Assembly: GCA_018136815.1 (NCBI GenBank)
Contig: CM030940.1
Location: forward strand, 2,277,915-2,341,914
Reading direction: 5' to 3'
DNA from: Isochrysis galbana
Taxonomy: Eukaryota > Haptophyta > Isochrysidales > Isochrysidaceae
DNA length: 64,000 nucleotides
The notes below the pieces were generated by a model, which saw nothing but the letters and a program-made list of their open reading frames with translations, ran no database searches and was not told the DNA's origin. This document shows positions 10,581 through 21,511 of the stretch, piece by piece. Each line of letters opens with the position of its first letter. Positions within the stretch are counted from its first letter, which is position 1. Made by a program: the position numbers and the translations under genes.

Positions 10581-11120
10581 CTCCACGAACAAGAGCGCGC
10601 AGTCTGCCTCGTCGTCCGAGGGAAGATGTTGACGCTCCTCGTCGTCTGGGTCCACTGGCATCTCCTCCTCCTCCTCCATCATGCTGGGGACACCGACACC
10701 GAGGGGCATTGCTGTCTCGCGGCGCGCGCCGGGGGTGGGTGGGGGGGCGACGAGGGACGAGGGCCGTCGGCCCTGGGACCTGCTGGGAGTTAGCGACACA
10801 CCCGGAAAATATGAAAATATGTTCCACCTTCTGTTCGCTCGTGCCCTTTCACTTATCTCTTACACGCAGCAGTTCCTCTTCCCGCACAAGCCGCAAAAGA
10901 TCAAATCCGAAGCGCCAAAATTGGCACTGCGGGCCGGCGGTAAGGAGTTCAAAACACGTCGTCCGCACGTCCGCGCCCGGTCGACAGTAAAACCTTTAGG
11001 CTGTTGCTGCTGCCAAATATATTTCTATTGATTAGCTATTGGCAGCTCTTGCTGTTACAAGTCTGTGTGGTGTGTGGACGAGACGTGTGCGCGGCAGTGC
11101 GCGCGCGCTACACCTCAGCG

Positions 11121-12335
11121 ATGTGGAGCGCGGTGGCGGCGGCGGCGGCGGCGGCGCTTTGCGTCTCTTCTTCTTCTCCTCCTCCTCCTCCATCATATCT
11201 CGAGTGGCGCGAGGTGGGCGTAGACGAAGCGGGTGCGCTCTCTGATCTACTGAGGGACGACTACATTGGCTCGGCGGACGGGACGCTCCATACCCTCTAC
11301 AGCCGCCGCTTACTCCGCTGGTTGCTCGGCTCTCCATCGAGGAACCCCTCTCTCTCCGTCGCTCTCGCCTGCGCCAAGCGGCCCCACGGCTGGTCTAAGG
11401 ACCCCACGCGAGTGCGCGGCTGCGCTGAGGCAGGAGCACACATGTCGCACTCGTCTGAATCGCAGGAGGACCGACCGTACGGCGCGCTGGTCGGCTACGT
11501 CTGTGCTCTGCCGCTCGCGCTCGCACTCCACGGCGTTGTGCGGCACGATGCGGTCGAGGTGACGCTGCTGAGCGTGCGCAAAGGATGGCGAGGACAAGGT
11601 GTGGCGAGAAGACTTCTGGCCGAGCTGAGGCGCAGGGGCAGGGAGGCTGGTGTCGGGCTTGCGGTGTACACAAGCGCTCAAAGAAGGGGAGAGCCAGTGC
11701 TCTCAGTCCGCTGCCACCACAGGCCGTTGCGCATACGACCGCTCGTCCGGCGCGGATTCTGCGAGCTGCCGCACGGCATGGTAGACGAGGACGCGGAGGC
11801 GGCGCTTCCGCCCTTGGATCGCGCGCCCACACAACTTCGCCTTCGCCGGCTCCGCCGCAGCGACGCCGATGGCTGCCGCCTTCTGATGTGCAGGAGGGCG
11901 AAGGAGAGCGAGCTCGGCGTGGCGCCGACTCTCGAGCAGTTCTGCCACAAGTTTGTCGGTGCGCCCACTGTTTGCTCCCTCGTGCTACCTGGTGAGCTGC
12001 CATCTGAGCCGGCGCGCGCATTTGTCAGCTTCCTGCTGCAGGCTGTCCGCACTGCATGCGGCCGGCCCATTGTACAGGCGGTGCTACTTGGCCTAGCTCT
12101 CGCCCCTGGGGAGAGTGTCTATTGGGTGCTCGCCGAAGCTCTATGGGTTGCGCGGCGGCGAGGTGCGCACGTTTTCAATGCGCTGCCCCTGGGCGATGTG
12201 ACGGCGACCGTGCTTGCGCGACTTGGCTTTGGCGAAGGTGACGGCGACGTGCACGTCTACTTGGAAGACAGCAGGGACGCGGTGCCAATCGAGGTGCTTG
12301 ATCCGAGTAAGGTCGACTGGATCCCTTTGCCATGA
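11121..12335 (+). CDS. NMT: Glycylpeptide N-tetradecanoyltransferase (N-myristoyltransferase), divergent
   Basis: Single-exon 404-aa protein from the ATG at 11121. Enzymes of this family transfer myristate from myristoyl-CoA to the N-terminal glycine of cytosolic proteins. Matching landmarks: an N-terminal LRDDYIG-LYSRRLLRWLL segment like the NMT 'ENYV...Y....L.W.L' region; VGYVCALP; VEVTLLSVRKGWRGQGVARR at the acyl-CoA site (family: E-I-N-F-L-C-V-H-K-K-L-R-S-K-R); AVYTSA; and the C-terminal pattern VFNALPL, GFGEGDGDVHVYL (family: VFNALDL, KFGIGDG). The LLSV in place of FLCV and the basic insertion PLRIRPLVRR make it a divergent member. NMT catalysis uses the C-terminal carboxylate; here the chain ends WIPLP. 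The first about 30 residues are Ala/Ser/Pro-rich and may not be conserved. Confidence 0.8.
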   Translation: MWSAVAAAAAAALCVSSSSPPPPPSYLEWREVGVDEAGALSDLLRDDYIGSADGTLHTLYSRRLLRWLLGSPSRNPSLSVALACAKRPHGWSKDPTRVRGCAEAGAHMSHSSESQEDRPYGALVGYVCALPLALALHGVVRHDAVEVTLLSVRKGWRGQGVARRLLAELRRRGREAGVGLAVYTSAQRRGEPVLSVRCHHRPLRIRPLVRRGFCELPHGMVDEDAEAALPPLDRAPTQLRLRRLRRSDADGCRLLMCRRAKESELGVAPTLEQFCHKFVGAPTVCSLVLPGELPSEPARAFVSFLLQAVRTACGRPIVQAVLLGLALAPGESVYWVLAEALWVARRRGAHVFNALPLGDVTATVLARLGFGEGDGDVHVYLEDSRDAVPIEVLDPSKVDWIPLP

Positions 12336-12750
12336 TGAGCGGCAGTAGCTTCTAAGCACGCTTCATCAGGGGCAATCGGATGTGCGCTTACGTGCAGTCG
12401 TGGCCCAAGGGCTTCCTCACCTAAGTTGGTCGGTTGGATGGTGAGCGACTCTTCTCTGCGCAACGCAATGGTACCCTACAGGCATGGTCTGGCATGTTCA
12501 CCGCCACGCTGTTTACGTAGCGCACCAACTTGCCAAACGCATTCGCTCTTTCTACTGCTCGCTCCTGCCACTTGTCCGTAATCCTTGACCTGCCGGCTGC
12601 AAGGCGCCGCCCAAGACCTGCTCAAGCAGCTGTTGCGGCCTCACATTGTGGCACACTGCACACGCACTCCGCGAGCCCTCAAGCCTCAAGCGGGGCATGC
12701 ATGCTTTTCTAGCGAGCGCACGCATGCGCCGAATAACTTGTGATTTTGAC
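12336..12750. other. Intergenic, nothing recognised
   Basis: 3' flank of the N-myristoyltransferase gene; no convincing open frame or repeat. Confidence 0.5.
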
Positions 12751-12859
12751 TAGTATTGGTCTTATGTAATAATTTCCGGCGACTTTTAGATTTCAATTTG
12801 CGGGTGGGTGCACGGCATGCGGCATGAACCATGACCGATGATATAATAGCTACTACTAA

Positions 12860-13130
12860 AAATTATAAGTTGATCATAAATACCTTAGTGAACCTTAGTT
12901 TAAAAGGAAGACTTATAGCGTCGTTTGAATGAATACATAATAGTTAATTTCATTTGGTTTTCTGTGGTTTTTTATTAATTGTAAATATTTTGATTATAAA
13001 ATGACATATATTTAATTAAAAATTTGAGTTTTTCATTTTCATTAGTAATATTAGTAGAATTTTATTTTTATATTTTTATATAACGTTTTTAATTACCAGA
13101 TTGTACTTATTCATTGTTTTAATACTATCT
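12860..13130. other. AT-rich island
   Basis: About 270 bases of strongly A/T-rich sequence (long T and A/T runs) in an otherwise GC-rich region. No coding frame. It ends abruptly near 13130. It could be organelle-derived DNA or an old element remnant. Confidence 0.6.
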
Positions 13131-13618
13131 CCAGGAGTGGGTGCTACGCACATTCGACAGGAGGGGCGTGGGCGCGTTTGCCTGCAACTAAAGTAGAAAG
13201 TTTCAGAAAGAACAAAATAAAACTATTGACTATGGACTATGGATTGACATCTTGCCACACTTAAAGTGCACTTGCCACGCTACGAACCCTTACTCGCGGT
13301 AGTCGACGTAGTTCGACACGTCGACCGAGCGAGGCTGCCGAACGATGACAATGGGAAGGTGTCTCCTCTTTCTCTCGGCTCTCCGGAGGATCCCCGTTCC
13401 AGGGATCGCCCGCCGGGGCCAACCCCCTTCAGGTCTAGCCCACCGAAACTTCAGGGCGACGACCCCCTCCCCCTGAATTCTACTGCCGAGGCCATCCACC
13501 GGATCGCCGTGGTTGGTTGTTCCTCGGCCGCCAAGTCTACTGAAGCTGCCCGCGCCCCTACCCGCGAGCTCCAAATGTTAGCCGCCTCCCGTGCCCCCGG
13601 CGCATCAAAGCTTTCGCG

Positions 13619-14995
13619 TTGCACCCGGGGGCTCCAAACCATACGCACGTTCTCGAGGTGGAGTTGCCACTCAACCCCGGCGCTGTTCCTCACCGGCATG
13701 CTCCGTCTAGAGTGGGCCGCGCGGGCGAGCTCATCATAGAAGAGGAGGTAGCCAAGATGGAAGCCGCCGGCATTATTCGCAAGTCAAATTCGGCTTGGGC
13801 TTCCCGAGTAGTCCTGGTCAGCAAGAAAGATGGCTCCGTTCGATTCTGCGTGGACTACCGCGACACGAACGCCAAGCTACGCGTCGAGGATAGCCCTCTA
13901 CCCCTCATTGTAGAGTCTATTGATAGGCTAGCGTCCGGCCAAGGGCCGCTCAGTTCTCTCTTTTTATGTACTCTCGATTTAGCCTCTGGTTTTTGGGGCA
14001 TCCCGATCAAAGAATCGCACAAACATATCACCGCTTTCACTACCCACCGCGGCAAATACGAGTTCAACTTTCTACCGTTCGGCGGGACTGATTTGTCGAG
14101 TACAGAGCCGTACCGACATGAAGGTGTAGGCTTCGTCGAACGCGCTCAGCAAACGCTCATCCGTTTAATGCGCGCCTCGAACGAGGGTGGCAGCCATTGG
14201 GTCGACCATTTGCCGTTCCTACTCCTCTCGTTGAGGGCTTCTTCCGGTCGTGTTACCTCCCGGTCTCCAGCGTCTTTGATCTTTGGGCGTGAGCTGCGTC
14301 TGCCCGCTCAACTTTCTGATCCGAAGTCCGTTTCGCCAACTGCTCTCGAGGCGGCGTCCGCCGACGTTCGCTCGTACGCATCCAGGCTCAATGCGAGCCT
14401 CCGTCTCTCTTGGTCCAGCGCTCTCGAGGCTACCCTAGCCGCTCAGGCTGAGTCAGTCCGTGACGCTACCATCAAGTCCCAACGACCAGCGCGTTTCAAA
14501 CCTGGGGATCGCGTCTGCATGCGATTACCAGGCCATGCCAACAAGTTGCAATTCATCTACTCGGGTCCCTACCGCGTCGTAGAGGCTCTGTCCGACACTA
14601 GGTACCGACTCCGTGATCTGGAGAACCGGTTAGTCAAGGAGGAGGTGCACATCTCGAACCTCCGGCCGTATCATACTTTCGTTGATGAAGAGCCGCTGGC
14701 TGACGACGAGTACATCGTTGAAAAGTTGCTCGATCGTCGTAGCCATGGCGATTCTATCGAGTACCTCGTGAAGTGGCGTGGCTATTCTATTCGAGAAGCC
14801 ACCTGGGAGCCTCGTTCCGAGTTGCTCCGTCGTTGTTCTGATTTGCTTGATGATTATGATCGCTCCGTCGAAGAGACTTGTCCAGAAGATGTTGAGTCCC
14901 CGGAAGCAACTTCTTCGTCGGCCAGGGATACTCCTCTTCCTCCCGTTCTCGATGCGCCGTCTTCGCGCACTCGCTCCAGGCTCCACTCCCGTTGA
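13619..14995 (+). pseudogene. Gypsy pol with internal deletion: RT N-terminus fused to integrase C-terminus and chromodomain
   Basis: The frame opens with the start of a Ty3/gypsy reverse transcriptase (KMEAAGIIRKSNSAWAS, VSKKDGSVRFCVDYRD, LDLASGFWGIPIKE, FNFLPFG). It then jumps near 14085-14115 into the end of the integrase (VERAQQTLIRLM, HWVDHLPFLLLSLRAS, SPASLIFGREL). The RT catalytic YxDD region, RNase H and the integrase DDE core are missing. After that come the integrase C-terminal barrel (FKPGDRVCMRL) and a chromodomain at 14705-14850 (EYIVEKLLDRR, EYLVKWRGYS, TWEPRSEL), the hallmark of chromoviruses. The deletion kept the frame, so the fusion is still open. It cannot encode a working polymerase or integrase. 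Confidence 0.85.
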
Positions 14996-15382
14996 TCCCA
15001 TGTCTTGGGTAAGGGACCCGTCCCTCTAGGCTAGCCCCACGCCTCGGCTAGGGCTCCGAGTTCAAATTTCTGTCCGAGCGAATCATGGGGGTGCTGAACG
15101 CGTGCTGCCTGCGCTCTACACCCGGCGCAACACCCGAGCAAAGCTCCTGTAAAAGGGAGAAGTGGGTGGGGCAGTGCGTACGAAAGAGGCCGCCGCGCTA
15201 AGCCGCCGATTTCGTGCTCGCTTTGGATCCAAAGGGTGTTCTTGTCTCCACGTTTCGCTCGCTATGTTCCGTTGCTTCTTGTTCCGATTCTGACCTCTGG
15301 TCAGCTCAGGTTCCAGGTTCCAGGTCTCTGTTTCCAGGTTCACCGCTCGACATCGGGAGACGTCTCGATCTTAGTCGGGGGG

Positions 15383-16704
15383 TGTCGCATTCATCGTAGA
15401 TGATGCGATTTCCAGGTTCTTGTTTCCAGGTCCTTTGCCGTGCGGCCACACGGTGAAGCTCAGGTACATCTAGGTTGGTAGGGTTCGTCCCCAGCAATCT
15501 AGAATTCGAGTTCTCGTTTCGTTCCTTCTAGCCTGTTTGTCAGGTCTAGATTCCAGGTTTCCTCCTTTCGGGTAATCTTGACCCAAAGGAGCCAGGTCGC
15601 CTGTCACTCGCTGCGCGCTTGTCTCAGGCTCTCGAGTTACCTTGTGAAGGCTTGTTTAGCTTCTTGCAAGGCTTGTTGTTTCTTGTTGGGTTCCGGTTCT
15701 TTCTTGGGACCTGCTGACTTTCGTTGTTGTCCAGGCCTGTTCTTCGTAGGTTCTGCTTGGCCTGGTTAGGGTTTCGTTGTCTTCCGGCGTTCGGCGTTTG
15801 GCGTTGGCGTTCGGAAACTTCCTCTCATATTCCCTAGGTCCGCTACCCTTGGCTTGTAGGTCCTTGCTTCTTTCTTCTCGGTCAAGGTTTTGGCGAGCGA
15901 GTCGGTTGCTCTAGCCGCTCGAGATTTGAGGTTTAATTTGCCATCTCCCCTTGGAGACCGGTGTAGGTTCGCTTCCTAGGTGAGGGAATCTTTCCCCTTG
16001 ATGCAAGCTACATGCAAGCCTTGGCCCCTTTGGTGTTTCTTCCCCTTGGTTGCTACTCAGGGTTGTTCGTTAGAAGCGTCTAGAAGGTTCACGCTCAACG
16101 GCAAGATTTATTCGGTCGTGAAGACATCTCGTTGCGACCTGTATCCAAAGTGATCGCCGTGGTCGCGCGACAGGACGCTCCCCTTCGGACTCTCCGCTAC
16201 GTGGGAAGTTACAACGGAGACACACTCCGGCCGTCGCTGCGGAGTCTCTCTCTCTCTCGCTCTCTCTCTCCGTCTCTCGCGACGTGTTTGAGTTATCGGT
16301 GATTTGGGGTCGCGGTTGCTTGATAATTTGCTTGGTTTGGGTGAATGATTCCGGTGTGTTCGTGAGTCGGTGTATCCTGTTGTTCTCAGCCTCGTTGTCC
16401 GTCGTTGTTCGCTGCGTCGCTGCACTCAAGCAGCCTAGGCTCCCTCCCTGAGGGAAGAGTTCTTTGTAGGTCTAACAATCTCTTAAAACCCAACACACTA
16501 GGGCCGCTAGGAGCGCCTCGCCGCCCCACAGCCCTTCGTTCGCCGTTCGTCCCCCGTCCAGACACCCAAATGGGGTTGCCCGACCCAGTCCAGAATTTCA
16601 TTCACCCGACTCCCGGTGGGGAGGAGGGCCAAAGCGCCGCGCTAGCCGCCGGTGCTGCTCGCGACGGAGTGGCTCAGAGCCCTCCGGCTCCGCTCGACTC
16701 GACA
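15383..16704 (+). repeat. 3' LTR of gypsy element (1322 bp)
   Basis: Starts TGTCGCATTC directly after the polypurine tract and ends CTCGACA, giving TGTCG/CGACA terminal inverted repeats. It is closely similar over its full length to 54684-56127. It contains a CTCTCTC-rich segment at 16244-16278. Confidence 0.85.
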
Positions 16705-16705
16705 G

Positions 16706-17570
16706 AAACTTTCTACACCCCCACTCCCCCGGCCCTTCTCCCCCCGCCATAAGGCGACTCCCCCCGTGCACTACTAGGGGGATAGAGGTGAAGGGCTTAG
16801 ATATGGTCCGGTGGCCCGCGCCTCCCCCCGGTGATCATTCCCCTCCTTCCTCCTGTGTCTCCGAGTGGGCGGCGGTCTCAGCCCCGACTTATCCTGTAAA
16901 CAGGTGCGGGACTTACCTATTTTTCGGTGAGCGGAGCTCTCGCTCCGCCCACCCCCTTCTCCGCGCTCTCTCTCCCCTCTCCTGCAGGCACGCGCGATGG
17001 CGCGCCTGCGGCAGGCCTGCAGCTGCCCCTGGCGAGCCCTAGAGGCTCCTGGAGGCCAGCTCTGGGGGCAGAGGAGGCTGGGGCTGGGCCCTGGCCTCCC
17101 CTGCCTCTCCCTCGCTGGCGCTCCGGAGCCTCTGGGGCCCCCAATCTGCACCTGTCTGCCTGTCGACCAGGGGGGGAGGGGGGGTTGGAGCGATGGGCTG
17201 GCCACGACAGGCCAGGACGCGCGAGGCAGGCGAGCCTGCCAGGGAGAGAGTGGGTCAGTAGGGCAGTGGCCTCCTGGCAAGCCATCAGGCATGCCAGGAG
17301 GATGGGTGGTTCCTCCCCCATGGCAGGGGAGGAGTGGAGAGAGGGGGGGGCTCGTGCCCCCCCATGTGTCAACCAAGTATAAACTTAGTTGATCAGGCAT
17401 GCCAGGAGAGTGGGTGGTTCCTCCCCCATGGCGGGGGAGGAGTGGAGAGAGGGGGGGGCTCGTGCCCCGCCATGGGTGAACCAAGTATAAACTTAGTTGG
17501 ATTCCGGGATGGAAAAGTTGTGTCCAATTAGCTAGTGGGGTTGGCTAGGATATAACATTAATTATTTTAT
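16706..17570. mobile_element. Rearranged copy of retroposon-like family A
   Basis: Two consecutive copies of the family A 5' end lie head to tail (ending at 17394 and 17500, minus orientation), each with CCTCCCCCATGGC and the terminal motif ending ACTTAGTTG. Directly after 17500 the 3' end of the family follows in the opposite orientation (GGATTCCGGGATGG to the TTTA-like tail at 17570). The left part (16706-16850) is homologous to 5404-5560. The 5'-inverted arrangement resembles a twin-priming product, and the doubled 5' end resembles promoter monomers. No clear TSD was found. Confidence 0.6.
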
Positions 17571-18480
17571 TTATTTGGTTTCTGTGTTCATCTCATTGCC
17601 CTCATTGAGTCCTCCTAGCTCCTAGAGGCTCAAGACACCATTCTCAAAGCATAATGAGTTATTTGCCACTCGCGGAAGCCTTCCCGGCAAGAAACGGCGT
17701 TGTCCTACGAATTGCCGCAAACACCTGAGGACACGATTTGAGGCTCATGATGAGCTCCCTAGAACTTGCTCCCACGAGCCACGAGATGAAATGCTCTTTG
17801 GCATGGGTTCTTTTCGACCTTCATTCAGTGGAGGCCAAGCTTGGTTTTGAAGCCCAATGAGAGTTTTGGTTTTGGCTGCTTTTGCCTCTTGCGGGGCAAA
17901 AACAAAACTCTCGACGCACCCGGTGGCCTCCGATGGCCGAAGTACTCAGTTCACGCTGGAGCCGAAAGCTCGGTCAAGACGAAGTCTACAGCCTTGGCCA
18001 TAGTGGGAGCTAAGGATCTCAAGACTGAGTTGGGACTATCCTTCAGTTGGTGGGAAGTCCCAATCCCAATCCTTCACTCTCGAAAGTTGTGTGGCTTTCA
18101 AGCTCAGGGTCCTACAAATACACCAAAATCGTAGGACGCGGTCCTATAATGTAGGACGGAACTTTTTAGCCGTAGTAGCGCACGAGGGGAGTCGCCACAA
18201 GGCACAAGGCAGGCTAGTGCTAGTGAAGGGTGAAGGGTAGGAAAGGAGCGTGGGCGTGGCAGCACAGCACGATACTAGGCTACGCGAGAGGCGAGAGGCG
18301 AGAACATTCAAATGTTTTTAATGTACTTGGCCCTGGCCAAATCATACGTATTTCCCATTTCCCATCTAGGGTGCTGAGTGAGGACCGTCCGCCTCGCGGA
18401 CTACGCACCTCCTCGGTAAAGGTTAGAGCTCAAGTCGCTAGGGGGGAACAAGAAAAGTCCAAGTCGAGGCGGGGCGGTGT
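17571..18480. other. Intergenic, no gene recognised
   Basis: A 97-aa frame at 17841-18134 has no recognisable motif. The segment holds several short repeats of GTCCTA and CCCAATCC type. Confidence 0.4.
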
Positions 18481-18489
18481 GTGCCGGTC

Positions 18490-19105
18490 AAAACTTTCCC
18501 CCCCCCGCGCGGCGCACCCGCCGGCTCCCTCCCCCCCCCCCCCCCCCCTTCCCCCCCCCCTTCCCCTTCCCCCTTCCCCCCCCCCCCCCCCGCTCTCTCT
18601 CGCCCTTCTTCCCTTCCTTCCCCCCCCCCCCCGCCCCCCCCCGCCCCCGCCCCCCGCCCCCCCCCCCCGCCCCCTCTTGCCCCTTCCCCCCGCCCCCCCC
18701 GCCCCCCCCTTCCGCCCCCGGCCTTCTTCCCCCCCCCCCCCCGCCCACCCCTCCCGCGGGAAGACCGTCCCTTTCCCCCCGCCCCCCCCCGCCCCCCCCC
18801 CCCCCCGGCCGCCGCCGCCGCCCCCCCCGCCCTTCTCTCCCCCCCCCCCCCCCCTTCCTCTCTTCCCCCCCCCCCCTCCCCCCCCCTCTCGCCCCCCCCC
18901 CCCCCCTTCTCTTCCCCCCCCCCCCGCCTTCTCTCTTCCCTCCCCCCCTCCCCCCGCTCCCCCCTCTCCCTCTTTCCACTGGTTTTTTCTTCCCTCCCGC
19001 CCCCCCCCCCCGCCCCTCTCTCCCCCCCCGCCCCTTCCTCCTCTCTCCCCCCCCCCTCTCTCTCTCCTGTCCCTCCCCTCTTTTCCACCTCTCCACCGAC
19101 CGGCC
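18490..19105. repeat. C-rich (G-rich on minus strand) low-complexity tract
   Basis: About 600 bases of almost pure C with scattered T and G. All six frames appear open because of composition, giving artefactual Pro- and Gly-rich frames. Many C runs exceed 10. The G-rich strand could form quadruplexes. Length may be affected by assembly. Confidence 0.85.
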
Positions 19106-19507
19106 CCCTCTCCCGTTACGTGAGAAAGATACCACTTCACGGTGAGACTCGCCGTCTGCCCAGCGGCCCAGCACCGTCTTGCTTCGCAAGCGCCCAAAAT
19201 TCAAGTAAACAACGCGAAGAGAGGGAAGAGACACTCTCTGAGGTGGGCGCCCGCGCGGCACTCTGCCAACCCACTCTCAGGCAGCTCCCACAGGCCGTGC
19301 AGTTGGTGGGTGCGGCGTGCGCCCGGCCCCGACGCGCCCTTATGCCCCCCCCCTTCTGCCCAACCCGCCCTGGCCCGCTCAAACCCCTTCTTTCCCTCGG
19401 CAGAGCCCCCGCTCGCCTCGGCCCCATATCGTGTTGCCCCCGCCCTCCCCAGCTCCACAGCGGCTCTCACGCGCCCAAACCCGCCCTCAGGCCCTCTGAG
19501 CAGTAGC

Positions 19508-21479
19508 ATGGCCGGGTCCGTCTCCCTTCCGGACCTCATCAAGGCCATACGGGGGCAGGTGAGCCAGACGGCCACATTTCGTGGGGAGCGCACCAAGAGT
19601 TCTCTGCTCTCTCTCAGCGCTCGCCGCGACCTGGGGCTCCCCCTCGAATACACTGGCTCACAGCTCACTTACCTACCATGTGGCTCTGTCAGAGCCGCCT
19701 CTACGCCTCTCCTACCAGCCCCAAGCCCTACCCAGAGCGCCCCTTCCCACCCGCCGGGGAAGCGCTCGAGCACAATAACCAGTCATCCGGACCGAACCCT
19801 CACGGCGACGGCGGCGCGTGCAATTCGATGAAGTCTTGCTCATCGCTGCTTCACCCCGTCCTCCCGCCGCCGCTCCCGCGTCTGACCCAACCGCCCCACA
19901 TCTCACTCAGATTCCTAACGACAAGTGCGACTTGTTGGAGGATCTCGTCCAAAAGCTGCAAAAGCGGCAAGTGCGCCTCAACCGGCAGGAGTTTCTGCAC
20001 AAGGTGCGCGATGCACGCGCCATCTTGGTGTACTCGCATAGACCCTTTAGCGCTTTGCTCCCTGCCGCCACGCGTGCCACACACCGTCGGCGGCCAGCCT
20101 GCCCACGGCGGCCAGCCTGCCCCCCGCTGCCAGCCGGTGCACAATTCAGCGTAAGTTTTGTTTTTGCCCTTCGCACCATCTTGCAGCCACCGCCCGCCGC
20201 CCGCCTGCAGGTGCGCGACATTGCGGGGGAGGATGCCCCCGCACTGCGGCAGGCCCTTAAACAGCTCGCCCACGATAAAGTGCCCAGTGGACAGCCCGGT
20301 ACCGGCGACGAAAACGGCGGGGCCGCCGCAACGCCTGGCGCGCTGGTCAACGGCATCACTTTGGGCCAGGGCGCGGCCAACAATGCGCTGGCCGGTGCCG
20401 ACAGCGCCGGCGCCGCTGGTGGCATGAAGCCGGAGCCTCTCAGTGCCTCATTTGCGCCGGGCGCCAATGGCGACTCCGCCATCGCCTGCCAGGCCTGCGC
20501 AAAGGGCTTGACGACCGGCGGCCTCAAGTCCGGCGAGATGCTGCACGCTGGCGCTGCCTCATCCGCCCCCGGCGTGTCGTACGCAGCCCCAGGCTCCGCC
20601 AGCGCCGCCGCATCGTCGAGCAGCTCCCTGCCTCAGCAGCGACAGCAGCAGCAGCGACTGGAGGTTGCCGCCGCCGCTGTCCTGGTGCACGCGGCGAGCT
20701 GCTCTGACGCGGCGTGCCCGGTACCGCACTGCAACAAGATGAAGAAGATTCATGCTCACTTCCTTGAGTGCACAACGTCCGACTGCGCCATATGCAAAAA
20801 GCTGCGCCCGCTCACATACATCCACGCCAAGCACTGTCACACCGCGCCGGGTGAGCAGTGCGTCATCTCATACTGCGCGCGCGCCAAGCGAGAGCTGCAA
20901 GCCCTGTTGAATCGCAACCAACACGCGCAGCGACCAGTGCCCATCATGGCGCAAGGTGTGAGCAGTGGGTCCGATGCACGACTGGCAGCGCCCCTCAACG
21001 GGGTGCTTCCAGGGGGGGCCGGCGCGAGCGCGCCAGTGCTGGGGTCGAACTGCGCGTCGTGGAGTGGTTCAAATGGATCCTTGGGGGGGCTCGACAGCAG
21101 CAACGTGCAGGCCCAGGCGCATTATCTGCTGGTGCTGGCGCATGTGATGAAGTGCGCCAACGCGAATTGCTCGGTGACGGAGTGTGCCACGACCAAGGCG
21201 CTCGTCACAAATCACACCCGCTCGTGCCGAGCTGGGGACGCCTGCACGTACCCCCGCTGCGCGCTTTCGAAGCGGCTGATGCGCCACCATCGTGAGTGCC
21301 CAGACCAGAACTGTCCCGTCTGCCTGCCCCTGCGACGGCGCCTTCAGGCTGCCAAAAACGTGAGGGCCTCGCAGCCGGCGAGCATTGAAGGGGCCGCCCC
21401 GCTGCCGAAGCGAAGCAAGACAAAGAAGAAGAAGGAGGAGGCGCCGGAGCCGACCGACGAGAACATCGACACGACCGCT

Positions 21480-21511
<32 letters not shown>

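Larger units (their letters stand above)
13580..16704 (+). mobile_element. Ty3/gypsy chromovirus remnant with 3' LTR
   Basis: Comprises a fused RT-integrase-chromodomain frame (13619-14995), an untranslated segment, a polypurine tract (AGTCGGGGGG, ending 15382) and a 3' LTR (15383-16704). The LTR has TGTCG...CGACA inverted ends. No 5' LTR or gag is visible and the 5' flank is an AT island, so the element is truncated as well as internally deleted. A related solo LTR is at 54684-56127. Confidence 0.8.

Noticed and set aside
18430-19506. Long Pro-rich and Gly-rich open frames over the C-rich tract
   Set aside because: All frames are open because C/G runs contain no stops; pure composition artefact.
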